Shown: positions 35,770 to 46,135 of the stretch, in pieces
Layout: every line of letters starts with the position of its first letter
Numbering within the stretch: position 1 is the first letter of the stretch
DNA from: Prorocentrum cordatum
Taxonomy: Eukaryota; Sar; Dinophyceae; Prorocentrales; Prorocentraceae
Assembly: GCA_963575745.1 (NCBI GenBank)
Contig: CAUYUJ010015950.1
Location: 80,001-144,000, forward strand
Reading direction: 5' to 3'
Length of the DNA: 64,000 nucleotides
Program-made: the position numbers and the translations under genes
The notes under the pieces: generated by a model
Told to the model about the DNA's origin: nothing
The model's database searches: none
Seen by the model: the letters and a program-made list of their open reading frames with translations, nothing else

Positions 35770-36455
35770 CCTCAGTCCATTCCTCCGATGCTACCTCCCA
35801 CCCCTTCTCCGCTCCCGCCTCCTCCGCCTCCTGAACCTCGTCCCCGACGGCCCATCTCTTCGCCCTCCTCGTCGTCCGCGCCTTGTCCTCCTCCTCCTCC
35901 CTCTTCTCCTCGTCTTCCTCCTCCTCTTGCCCCTCCTCCTGCCCCTCCTCCCCCCTCCCCCCTCCTCCTCCCTCCTCCTCCTCCTCCTCCTCCTCCTCCT
36001 CCTCCCCTCCTCCTCCTCCTCCTCCTCCTCCTCCTCCTCCTCCCCCTCTGGCTCCTCCACGTCGCCACCATGCGCAGTACCACCAGCAGCATAATCAGCA
36101 TCAGCACCAGCATCACCGTCATCAGTACCATCACAAGCATAATCACCATCATCGCAATCATCACGATGACGATCACCATCATCACCATGATCATCACCTT
36201 ACCACCACCACCGTCCTTCCCCTTATTTTCGTCATCATCGCGGCCATCCTCATCATCATCATCATCCTCCTCCTCCTCCTCCTCCTCCTCCTCCTCCTCC
36301 TCCTCCTCCTCCTCCTCCTCCTGATCATCATCACCATCGGCAGCAGCATCCTCGTCGTCGACGTGGACATTGTCGTCGCCATCAGCACCGCAAACACCAT
36401 CATCCGCATCAGCACGATTACCATAGTCGTCCTTACACTAATCACCGCTATCATC
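35770..36455. repeat. CCT and CAT/ATC microsatellites
   Basis: (CCT)n dominates 35,870-36,050, (CAT/ATC)n 36,065-36,260, (TCC)n 36,262-36,322, and CAT variants run to 36,455. Long plus- and minus-strand frames here are repeat artefacts. Confidence 0.95.
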
Positions 36456-36461
36456 ATCAGA

Positions 36462-36590
36462 GTGAGGGGGCCGAACGGTCATTCACTGTCCCTGGGTGCG
36501 TGGCTAAAGTGGGATTTCGCGGCGCGGAGTCTCGTTGTTGTTGTTTGTTGTTGTTTGTTGTTGTTTGTTGTTTGTTGTCGTCGTCCCACC
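36462..36590 (-). repeat. Dispersed 50-bp module plus TTG/GTT tract
   Basis: 36,462-36,511 is the reverse complement of 2044-2093 with about 45 of 50 bases identical. It is followed by (GTT)n variants at 36,534-36,586, mirroring the CAA tract at 1952-2019. The GGGTCGCG-type array begins immediately after, as at the window start. Confidence 0.8.
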
Positions 36591-36900
36591 CGCAACCCGC
36601 CCCGCGACCCACCCGCGACCCAACCCCCGCCCCCCACCCCGCGACCCGCCCGCGACCCACCCGCGACCCACCCGCGACCCACCCCGCGACCCACCCCGCG
36701 ACCGCGACCCACCCGCGACCCACCCGCGACCCACCCCGCGACCCACCCCACGACCCACCCCACGACCCACCCGCGACCCACCCGCGACCCACCCCGCGAC
36801 CCGCCCGCGGCCCACCCGCGGCCCACCCGCGACCCACCCGCGACCCACCCGCGACCCACCCGCGACCCACCCCGCGACCCACCCGCGACCCACCTTCGAC
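36591..36900. repeat. CCCGCGACCCACC satellite array
   Basis: About 25 copies of a 12-13 bp unit, the reverse complement of the array at 1-125. All six frames are open across it (DPPATHPRP, RGWVAGGSR and the like), which produces several spurious 200-400 codon frames. Confidence 0.95.
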
Positions 36901-36914
36901 CCAAACCACGTTCA

Positions 36915-37790
36915 AGGTGCATTCGGCGCCTGCGGCGGGTTTTCTTTCGCATTCCTTCCAGGTGGAGAGCCCGCGACCCACCCCGCGACCAACTCGCGAC
37001 CCAAACCGCGTTCAGGGTACAAACCACATTTTTCGGCGCCTGCGGCGGGCATCTTTTGCATTCGTTGCAGGTGGAGAGCCCGAAGCCCACCCGCGACCAC
37101 GATCAGGGTACATACTAATCCCACCAGCCCTTTAGGGCGTCGGTGGTTTGACGAGTTTCCTCTCCCACCCCTCCTTTTTCCCCTTCGGGGAGGGGTCTAC
37201 CCCTCCCCCTACCCCCTCCCCACTGACCTGGACAGGGGGGGCGGGGAGCGGTCAGAGCGTCCAAACGGCCTCGCCGACGAAGCCAAAATCACGGATTTTA
37301 CAAAAGGTTTTGGCCCCATTTTGGCCTTCTGATGGGGGCAGCGCTAATTGAAGCTCCCCTCTTCTTTGATCGATTTCCTCCAAGATGGCCCCAAGAAGCG
37401 CCCAGGAGGCCCCAAGAGGCCCCAAGATGGCCCCAAGAGGCCCCCAGGAGGCCCCCAAGAGGATCCCAAACGGCCCAAAGAGGCCCCCCCGAGGCACCCA
37501 AGACGCCGAAACGCCCCTCAGGACGACCCTCTACTCGCCTGGGCGTCGTTTCTGGACGGGCTGGTGGGGATACGCGAAGCGTCTAGAATTTTTTGCGGCG
37601 CCTGCGGCGGGCATCTTTTGCATTCGCCCCCGGTGGAAAACCCGCGGCCCACCCGCGACCCATTCCACGTTCACTGTACAAACCAATGTGTTCGGCGCCT
37701 GCGGCGGGCTGCTTTTGAATTCCTTCCAGGTGGAGGTGGAGACCCCGCGACCCACCCGCGACCCAAGCCACGTTCACTGAACAAACCAAT
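36915..37790. repeat. ~100-bp tandem array split by an inserted element
   Basis: Four units begin GCGCCTGCGGCGGGC, at about 36,927, 37,039, 37,600 and 37,696. They continue TTTGCATTCCTTCCAGGTGG, then CCCGCGACCCACC, and end CACGTTCANTGTACAAACCA. Two copies lie left and two right of the segment 37,117-37,578. Confidence 0.8.
37117..37578 (+). mobile_element. Dispersed repeat, copy B, inserted in the tandem array
   Basis: It matches 10,033-10,739 in order: CACCAGCCC at the left, a CTTCGGGGA C-rich hairpin, TCCAAGATGGCCCCAAGA, the CCAAGAGGCCCC field, GTTTCTGGACGGGCTGGTG and GGGATACGCGAA. The ends CACCAGCCC and GGGCTGGTG are inverted. Because tandem units flank it on both sides, it looks like an insertion. 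Confidence 0.75.
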
Positions 37791-38037
37791 GCCGCACAAG
37801 CGCGGCGGCGGATTTTTGCATGCCGTCTGCGCCCGCAACGACCTCTTCAAGCCCCGCGCATCCACGCCAGCCCGCCCAGCAACTTTGCCCTGGCGAGTTG
37901 CCTTGATCAGAGAAATCGGGAGGCATAAAATGGAAAAATGCTTGCGTTGCCGTTATCTTGGGAAAGGAGGGGGAGGCAGGAGGAGTAAACAGGGGGCGAG
38001 GAGGACGCGAAAGAAGAGAGGATGCAAGGAGAATGTG

Positions 38038-38360
38038 GAGAAAGAGGAGAAGGAGGAGGAGGAGGAGGAGGAGGAGGAGGAGCAGCAGGAGGACGAGGAG
38101 GGGGGGGGCGGGGGAGGAGGAGGACGAGGGGGAGGAGGGGGAGGAGGGGGAGGAGGATGATGATGGACGACAATCGGAGGACGATGATGGAGGCCGATGA
38201 GGGGGTGGACGACAATGGGAGGACGATGATGGCAGGACGAGGGGGGGAGAGGGAGGACGAGGAAGAAGAGGAGGACGAGGTGGAGGAGAAGGATGACGAT
38301 GACGACGAGGACGAGGAAGAGGAGGAGGAGGAGGACGAGGAGGAGGAGGAGCGCGCCATC
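38038..38360. repeat. GAG/GAC microsatellite
   Basis: (GAG)n at 38,041-38,165, then GGACGATGATGG phrases, and (GAG/GAC)n to 38,352. Poly-Glu and poly-Ser/Leu frames are artefacts. 37,791-38,037 holds nothing recognisable. Confidence 0.95.
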
Positions 38361-38463
38361 GACAGGGAAGGTGGGGGCCACGAGGTCCGCCGGCTCGACG
38401 ACGTCCGCGTCGCCCGCGCCCGCCCCCTCACTCTTATCCGCAACTGCGGGGTGCTACGTAACA

Positions 38464-39030
38464 ACCAGCACTACCATTATCATCACCACCCCCACCGTCA
38501 ACACCACTACGAATAATCAACATCCGCTTCATCATCACCACCAGTCGACGTCATCACAACCCTGGTCGTCATCAGCATGAACCTCAACCTCAATATAATC
38601 ATCATCACCATCATCACCATCAACATCATCAGCATCGTCATCACCTTCCTCGTCCTCGTCCGCATTCTCACCACCACCACCGCCATCGTCATCATGATCC
38701 GCAACGCGATCATCATCCTCAGCCGCACCCTGAGCATCATCAGCAGCACGATGAATTTCCCTATCGCATTCAGTAGCATCGGCATCACGATCAACACCAT
38801 CACCACCACAACAACAAAAACGTATCATCACCACCATCATCACCACTATCACCATCACAACCAATCATCCCCACCATCAGCAATCACCATTACTATCATC
38901 ATCGACATAAATATTATCACGATCATCATTATCATCATCTTCATCATCGCCATCCCCGCCGTCGCCATCATCATCTTCATGGCCACCGCCCTCATCATCG
39001 CAAACACAAACACCCCTTTCATCAATCAAT
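38464..39030. repeat. CAT/CAC microsatellite with (TCAA)n end
   Basis: Trinucleotide CAT/CAC/ATC variants ending with four TCAA units at about 39,020-39,036. No gene. Confidence 0.95.
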
Positions 39031-39676
39031 CAATCAATGGCTCCATGGGAGGCGGTCTGCGCAACGCTATAAAGATGCAAACGCGGGCCTCGGAGCATCG
39101 CGCGAGCGAAGAGCGGATGCATGCACCTGAGGCCCTGGCCCCCCGGGACCAGGCCCGCGCTGCCTCCGCGCAGGGCGGCCCACCCCAGTCGGCGCGCAGC
39201 CAGGCGGGGGCCCCGCTTCGGAGGGCCGCCCCCTTCCACGAGAACAAATCGCTTTCCCGAAGGCCTCCGCGCCGACCCGGGGGCGCCCGTCAGCGCGGGG
39301 GCCTCCGGGAGGGCGGCGCGCTCTCACTCTACTCCGCTGGCCGCTTTTTCCGTTTTGCCCCCCCCCCCCCCCCCACCGCGCCGCCGCGCCGCGACCGCGG
39401 CCCCCTCTGCCCCCGCCCTTAGTTGACGACCGAATTTGCCCTCGGCAGCACTGCAACTGGGATCTGGATCAGCAGGGGCGACATGTAGGTCTGTAGCGCG
39501 CTTCCCCTTCCAGCCGGCGCATCCGCTGTCGCAGCGCCCCTCTCAATCAAGGCCTGATGCCTCGCGCTTTCTCGGAGGCCTCCGCGGAGACCCACTTCCC
39601 CCCCTCGTCGCGGCGGCCAGGCACCTGGGCGCTCCGCGTTCGAGCGGCCCGCGAGGGGCCGCGCCCGTCTACTCCG
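39031..39676. other. GC-rich DNA with a partial duplication and a C-run
   Basis: A C-run of 17 or so at 39,358-39,374. Phrases GAAGGCCTCCGCGCCGACCC (~39,257) and GAGGCCTCCGCGGAGACCC (~39,572), each later followed by TCTACTCCG, suggest two diverged copies of a ~300-bp unit. No gene. Confidence 0.4.
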
Positions 39677-40358
39677 TGTCCGCCTCCGGGCCCTTCGCGA
39701 ACGTCCAGGTCGCCTTGCCCGTAGAGTCGCCCATTGCGACTCTGCTGTGGGCCATCGACAGCGCCCCGTACTTCCTCTCCTTGTTCAGCACCTGCTAGCA
39801 CTTCTTCCAGTACTGCGCCTGAAACTTGTGCATCGTCGGGTTCTCGTACTTCGCCTTCTCCGCAGTCAGCTGCAGTCTGCTGCGCGGGCCCCCTTTCTCC
39901 TTGAAGCCCACGTCGTCGCCATTGACCTGCTTCGCCTTCATCTCCCTGCCCTCCTTGTCGTACCCCAGCCCTCCCTTCGCGAGCTCGGCGCCCGGCGCGC
40001 CCTCGGCCTCGCTGACCGCCGCGCTGTCGTAGAAGCACGCCTCCAGCGCCGACCCCCGCCTGGCCGTTGCCCTGGAGAGCTTCGCCGGCGCCCTGCGCTG
40101 GTCCTCGACGCCGCTGTGGTTGCCCTTGTCTCCTCCGCTGCCGCCTTCGGTATCCTGCTGCCCCCGTCTCTTGCCCTGACGGTTTGCCCGATCCAGGGGC
40201 TTCCGTCTCCCCCGCGCCGCGCTTCGTCCACCTGGGCATCTCTGGCCCCCCCAAGTCGGCCATCGCTCTGCCTGCCGAGCTTTTCTGCAGTGATGCTCCA
40301 CGGGAGATGGCTTGAGCCCGCGCGCCTCCTGAAGCCACCCCAAGTGGCCCCCTCGCAC
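39677..40358 (-). pseudogene. Unrecognised frame with in-frame TAG
   Basis: Protein-like from about SALEACFYDSAAVSEAEGAP, LAKGGLGYDKEGREMKAKQV, NGDDVGFKEKGGPRSRLQLT, AEKAKYENPTMHKFQAQYWK. A TAG at 39,795-39,797 is followed in register by QVLNKERKYGALSMAHSRVA, MGDSTGKATWTFAKGPEADT, E and stop. Upstream of the first phrase the frame is Arg/Gly-rich. It lies just 3' of the LINE on the same strand. It may be an extra 3' domain of that LINE or an unrelated gene end. No family recognised. Confidence 0.4.
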
Positions 40359-40667
40359 CCGCGCAGATCGCAGGAGACAAAACGCGGGATCTTCAGTTGC
40401 CTAATAACTTGACTGCTGTACTTTCCGCACCACCCCCTTTGCAGACTTCGTTCGAAGTGTTTGGCCACTGTCACCTGCCCCGCGAAGACCCGAGAATGCA
40501 CGATGCACCGGTTACTTGTTGTCCAGATTCGACACAAGTTTCTGATCTGATGCGCTGCGCTGGCGATGAAGCAACTGGCGTCGCGTAGCAAAACGAGCCT
40601 TACACCTGCTGCCATCACCCAGTTCAATCCCGCACGCGTAGATGTCCCTGATGGGGTCCTCCTCCTG

Positions 40668-42000
40668 CTACAGCGCCTGCCCCAGCCGCTCGTCCTGTGG
40701 CGACGCGCGCGTGCTCGTAGGTGGTGCGCGCGCGGTGCACTGCTTGGCCCTCACCTTCGCGAAGTCCATCCGCAGGAACTGCTTCGCCAAGTCCCGGTCC
40801 GCTTCCAGCTTCCACGGTGCCTTTCCCAGCTCGCGCAGCGCGTCGGCCTCGCCCCCCATGGAGCTGACCGCCGCTAAGACGGCCCCCCCCGCGCGCCTAG
40901 CCCATGGTGATGCTGACTCCGACAGGCCCTCCTCCGCGCGCGGAGGCTCGGCGCGAACTCCAGGTAGATGAGCAAACAGGGTTGACAGCAGTTGAGCATG
41001 ATGCCATGGTCGCCGAGCCCAGCTCTGGTACCTCTTCAGCCTCCTGACAAGCAACTCGGTCTTCGTGTCGCTTGCGCGCCAGTGGGCTAGCGCCTGCTCC
41101 GCGGTCAAGCTCTCGACCCCGTCCTCGCGCCACTTTGTCGCCCTCCCCGCCATGGCGATTCGCCCGAGCTTTGCCAGACGCAAGTCCAGCCTCCTGCGCT
41201 GCGCCTCCGACAAGATAAAGCACTCCACTCCAGAGAGTATTGCCCCCACCACCGAACCGAGGAATACCGCCCTCTTCCACCCCCACGGCGTAGCTAAACT
41301 CCAGATAGGCCCCCATCGCGTAGAACGCCGTCTTAGCCGCCTGGCACCTGCGAGGCATCTCAAACTCGGCAGAGCCCTTCGGGGAGATGCGGGGGCCCAG
41401 GTGCCCAGCGTCGTCGTTCAGCCCCCCTGAATCCCGCCCGCGCCCCTGCCATGCCCCTTCGGCCATCTCGTGCACGCCGTCGAGCCACTTCCTTGGATCA
41501 AGACGCTCGTCACCTGTTTCTCCCTGTTCTGTCGCATTCCCACCGCAGCCAGTTCCCTGTCCAGCGCATCGCCCGCCTGCCTGAGGATCTTCACCGCGTC
41601 CTTCATCGTCGCCCCGATGGCCAGCAGGTGGCGTCGACTGAGGTCGTCCGAGCACTGGTGAATGCCCAGGACAATGTCTGGCATGTCCTCCCACCCGCAC
41701 ATCAACAGGTTGGCTTCTGGGCGTAGTTCTCGGAGGCGCCACGACCACTTCTGCGCCGGCTCCACAGTGGCCGCGGAGAGAATGCGTCGACGCTGAAGGG
41801 CACCCCATCATGAGCCCGTCACCGATCTTGACCGAATGGCCCCCCTCTGGGGTCGGCAAGTCCACCGCCGTGTTCCTGCGCCTCTGCTTGCACAGCTCCT
41901 CACCCTGCCCGCCCGCGTTCTGCTCCGCTGCCCTGTCCAGCGCCCCCCAGCTCACCGACCCGAAGGCGTTCTGCCGATCATCCGTGGTCACCGCGAAGCT
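40668..42000 (-). pseudogene. LINE reverse transcriptase and thumb
   Basis: TTDDRQNAFGSVSWGALDRA carries the Asp-Asn-Ala-Phe-Gly motif, then DLPTPEGGHSVKIGDGLMMG with the template-binding turn. In the next frame come WRLRELRPEANLLMCGWEDM and PDIVLGIHQCSDDLSRRHLL, where WEDM stands at the position of the catalytic x-Asp-Asp box (the second Asp is absent). Then CQAAKTAFYAMGAYLEFSYA and VVGAILSGVECFILSEAQRR, LDLRLAKLGRIAMAGRATKW and TKTELLVRRLKRYQSWARRP form the C-terminal part. Several frame changes are needed. Confidence 0.7.
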
Positions 42001-43068
42001 CCATCCTCCGCAAGCAAGCCTTCAGCCGAGCACTTGAGATGTCAAAATGGCGCCTTCCCCCCTCCCGCCCTTCGCGAAGCCGCAGCTCATGGGAAGTAGT
42101 CGCGAAGTGAGCCGTCTAGATTAAAAAGCCTTGCCCAGGCTTGGTAGACGCTGGATAGCTCGTCGCCCCGCCGCCGCCACCTTTCTGCTCTGCTTGCCTA
42201 ATCCCACCGCCTTGCTCCTGCGCCAGCACAGCGGGGCTAAGTTTGCCCGGCGGATCGGCAGCAGCCCGTGGAGAGCACGTTCCTGAGGAGCACCTGGTCG
42301 CCCTGCCCCTCCCCGAAGCCCGCGCCGCGCTGCTCCTTTGCAATCTCCGCCCGCGCGTTTAGGGCGAGGCCCCACAGCTCAATGGGGGATGTCCCAGGCG
42401 GAACCACCTTCCTCTTCGGCGCCTTGCGGACGTATCGCGCAATGCTCCCCGCGCCCTTGTTGGCGAGTTCGCTCAACTCCTCCGTCGCCTGCGGCGGAGC
42501 TCCCAGTCCTCGCCGTCGTTCTCGCCATTGGCCCCAATCCAGATCCGCAACTCCTGCTCCCCCTTCTCGCCCGGGCCTGCTCCGCAGCTGCGTCCACTCG
42601 TCTCGCTCCAGCGGTGAGGGTCCAAACCTCCCTCTTTCTCGATGTTTAGCACCAAATTGACACCGCGCCGCAGGTCGCGAATACTGCGTCGCCCCCGCGA
42701 ACCTCCTCTGCCCTCCTCCACCTTGGTAACGTACTATTCCTTCTACTCTCTGGCCGCCCGTCGCCCGCGCGCCTGCAGCCTGGCCGAGAGCGCTTTCAGC
42801 TGGCCCCCGATGTCCCGAAGCTGGTGGTCGACGTCCTCGTCATCCTCTTGATCGTCTTCCTGCGTTCCCGCAGCTCCGCCCGTTGCCGAAGGAGTTCGCG
42901 CCGTTCTGCGTTCTGTCCACGGTAGTCCCGCCTGCTAGCCGCTGGCGCGAAGTGTCTCCCTCCGACCTCCACCGCGATCCGCCCCAGCAGCTCGAAGTAG
43001 TTGTCTGGCGCCCCATCTTCCGCGCATTCCCTGAACTGCCCCTCGCGCCCCCCAGCTTCTGCGCCAGC

Positions 43069-44068
43069 TCAAAGAGAAACTCGGCTTTGCCTCTTCCATG
43101 GGCCACGGCATTCATCATTGCATTCATGTCGCACTTCACGTTGTCGCTGTCCGGGGGGGGGGGGGGGGCCTCTCTCGTGCGTTTCTGGTAGCGGATATCC
43201 ATCGGCATCGGCATGTGGCCCCTCGGAGGTACGCCATTTACTGCCTGTGCTCTCGCTCCCATGCATGCCCTTCAGCACGTGCACCTTCTCGACCCGATCC
43301 AGGTAGCCCTGGGGCACGTAGAAGTAATCGATCGTGCTGTGCCCTCCGAGTCGCCCATCTCGTCCGCTCGCGCAGTACGTTGGCTCCAGTTTGTCGTTGA
43401 ACGTTGCTGGTGCTGCCATGCACTGCTCATCCAGCATTTGCCGTATAAGTTCCCCCGCTCCACCTCTTCGTCGCTCTCGTGTCGCTGCTCCCCACAGTCC
43501 ACCTGAGTGCGTGACCTGCCATGCTCCGTCCATCTTGGCAATGCCGATCCCGTCGTTCGTGTCTGCGAAGAAGCACGGTCATGTTCTCTGCGGAATCTCC
43601 TGTAGGATCGCCTTCCACCAGCTGGGGATATGCTTGACGCCCTGCTTATACGCTCCCAGCTTCTTCGCATCCGTCGGCTGCACCGGGAAGTACATCGCGC
43701 CATGCACCGCGTCCATGAAGCCCATGTTGATCCGCAGCGCGAGTGCACGTCCTCCCGCTCCGGGTGGTGAGGGCCACGTTCTCCGGATGTGTCGTTCCTG
43801 CTTCCCTCTTCCTAGGAAGATGACACAGCCCGCGTCGATTCGCGCGCGGTCCTGGTTCGAGACCTGCTTCCACCAGCAGGCGCCCTTCCACTCGTTGCCG
43901 CAGGGCGCTTCCCCCGCATCGGCACGCCGCCTTGGCGCCCGCCAGGATCAGCGCGCCCGCCGCGGGAGCTGCGAGGGCCAGCTCCGACTGGCGCGCCGCC
44001 GTGGACGCGAAGAGGGGGTTGAAGCTGACCAGCCGCAGCAAGTTGGACGGCGCCATGGCCTCCGCCAC
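43069..44068 (-). pseudogene. LINE endonuclease domain
   Basis: It begins LRLVSFNPLFASTAARQSEL ALAAPAAGALILAG. After a shift it continues NEWKGACWWKQVSNQDRARI, DAGCVIFLGRGKQ and INMGFMDAVHGAMYFPVQP. An in-frame TGA at 43,578-43,580 is followed by PCFFADTNDGIGIAKMDGAW (the D-x-N loop of APE nucleases), then GGLWGAATRERRRGGAGELI, APATFNDKLEPTYCASGRDG and GGHSTIDYFYVPQGYLDRVE with the conserved Ile-Asp-Tyr. APE-type nucleases nick target DNA to prime reverse transcription. A 16-G run at 43,153-43,168 lies at the domain's end. Confidence 0.7.
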
Positions 44069-44182
44069 GCCCGCCTCACTTCCGCCTCAAGCGGAAGCTC
44101 GCGATGCACATGGCATCCAATTGCCGCCGTCCTCGCCCACGCCCCCTTCCTGGAAATCGCTCGAGCGCGCGGTGGCTAGCAC

Positions 44183-44446
44183 CCATTTCATCACTAACAT
44201 CACCATCATCACAATCACGATCATCGCCACCAACACCAGCATAACCATCGTCATCATCACCACCACCACATTACCATCCTCATCGCCATCACAACAACCA
44301 GCACCATCATCAGCAACACCTTCATCACCATGATCATCACCATCACCTTGACCAACACCATCGTTATCATTGTCATCATCGCCACCGTCATCATCGCCAC
44401 CGTCACCATCACGACCATCATCATCCTCATCATCACCGCGATCATC

Positions 44447-44486
<40 letters not shown>

Positions 44487-46020
44487 CAAGCCCCACCACC
44501 GTCATCATTATCGTCGACATCATCATCTTCATCACCATCCTCAGCGACACCACCATCATCATCACCACCTCCAGCAGGACCATCACCACCACATCTTCGT
44601 CGTCGGCATCGTCACCATCCTCATCATCATCACCATCATCAGTGCCGTCGTCAGCATCTTCCTTATCATCATCATCATCCTCATCATCATCATCATCACC
44701 ATGAGCATCAGCATCGTGATGATCACAATCACCACCACCATGATCATGCTCGTCATCATCAGCACACCACCACCACAATCGCCACCATCATCATCGCTCT
44801 CATGATCATCACCCTCATCCGCACAATAAACATCATCATCAACATCCCCGTCACCATCATCATCACCATCATCATCGAGATCACCGTCATCATCACCATC
44901 ATTACCATGACCACCACCACAACTACCATTATCAGTATCATCATCATCATCATCATCATGATCACCAGCATTATGATCATCATGAGCATCGTCATCATCG
45001 TCAACATCATCAGCAGCAGCATCGTCATTATCGCCATCGTCATCGTCATCACCGCCACCATCACAGACTCCATCCCCACCATCATCATTAACGTCATTAT
45101 CAACGCCATCAAAATCATCACCACCACTACCAGCATAAATAGCATCATCGTCATCATCGCCAGCAACATCATCAGTAACATAATCAGCATCATCATCAGT
45201 GTCATAATCATCATCCTCATCTTGTCATCATTACCTCCATCGCCATCATCAACATCATCATAACCATCACCACCACCACCATCAGCATAATCGTCATGAC
45301 CACCATCAACAGCATCATCATCATCATCATCACCATCATCACGATCATCATCATTAGCATCCCCACCGTCACCACCGCCATCAACAGCATCATTACCACA
45401 ACCACAACCACCATTATCATCAACATCACCATCATAATCCTCATCACCGCCATCACCATCATCGTCACCATCACCACCACCGGCATGACCATCATCATCC
45501 TCATAATCATCAGCAGCATCGTCATCATAAAAATGATCAGCAACATCGTCAACACCATCACCATCACCATCGTCCTCATCATCATCAGCATCATCATCTT
45601 CACCATCAACATCCGCATCTCCATCATCATCATCAACAGCAGCCTCTCCATCATCATCATGACTATCATCATGAAAATCATCGTCATCATCATCACCAAC
45701 ACCACTACCATCATCAGCATCATCATCAGCATCAGCAGCATCAGCATCAGCGTCACAGCATCATCACACCATCAGCATCAGCATCATGACCATGACCATC
45801 ACCATCAACATCACCATCATCATCATCATCGTCATCATCATCGCCATCACCATCACCATCACCATCATATTCCTCCCCATGACCATCACCATGACCATCA
45901 TCAGCATCAGCATCATCCTCTTCCTCATCCTCCTCCTCCTCATCAGCATCAGCATCAGCATCAGCAGCAGCAGCATCAGCATCAGCATCATCATCATCAG
46001 CATCCGTCCCCCTCCTCATG
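44183..46020. repeat. 1.8-kb CAT/CAC/CAG microsatellite
   Basis: Nearly continuous trinucleotide variants (CAT, CAC, CAG, CGT, ATC). Long poly-Ile/Thr, poly-Met/Val and poly-His frames on both strands are artefacts. It is the longest trinucleotide field in the window. Confidence 0.98.
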
Positions 46021-46135
46021 GTTATCCTTCTGAGGGTCGGGGTGAGCTGACCTCGGTCTCGGTCTCGTCCTCCACGAAGCCCCCGTTCATCCGCCTCTTC
46101 GAGAGGAGCACGACGTCCTAGATGCCGAGGGGTGC

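Larger units (their letters stand above)
40668..44080 (-). mobile_element. APE-type LINE (non-LTR retrotransposon), degraded
   Basis: The order on the minus strand is endonuclease (44.07-43.2 kb), linker (43.2-42.1 kb), reverse transcriptase (42.0-41.4 kb), and an RT thumb/C-terminal helical domain (41.36-40.67 kb). All are in protein-like but repeatedly frame-shifted reading. There is no intact ORF, no RNase H and no poly-A tail recognised at the 3' side. Confidence 0.8.

Noticed and set aside
35883-37118. 411-codon plus-strand frame
   Set aside because: It joins microsatellite and CCCGCGACCCACC satellite DNA; every frame is open there.
37314-37328. CCATTTTGGCC, partial spliced-leader match
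   Set aside because: Only 10 bases match and the context is a dispersed repeat, not the 5' side of a gene.
44257-46033. Poly-Met/Val and poly-Ile/Thr frames of up to ~300 codons
   Set aside because: Pure products of the 1.8-kb trinucleotide field.
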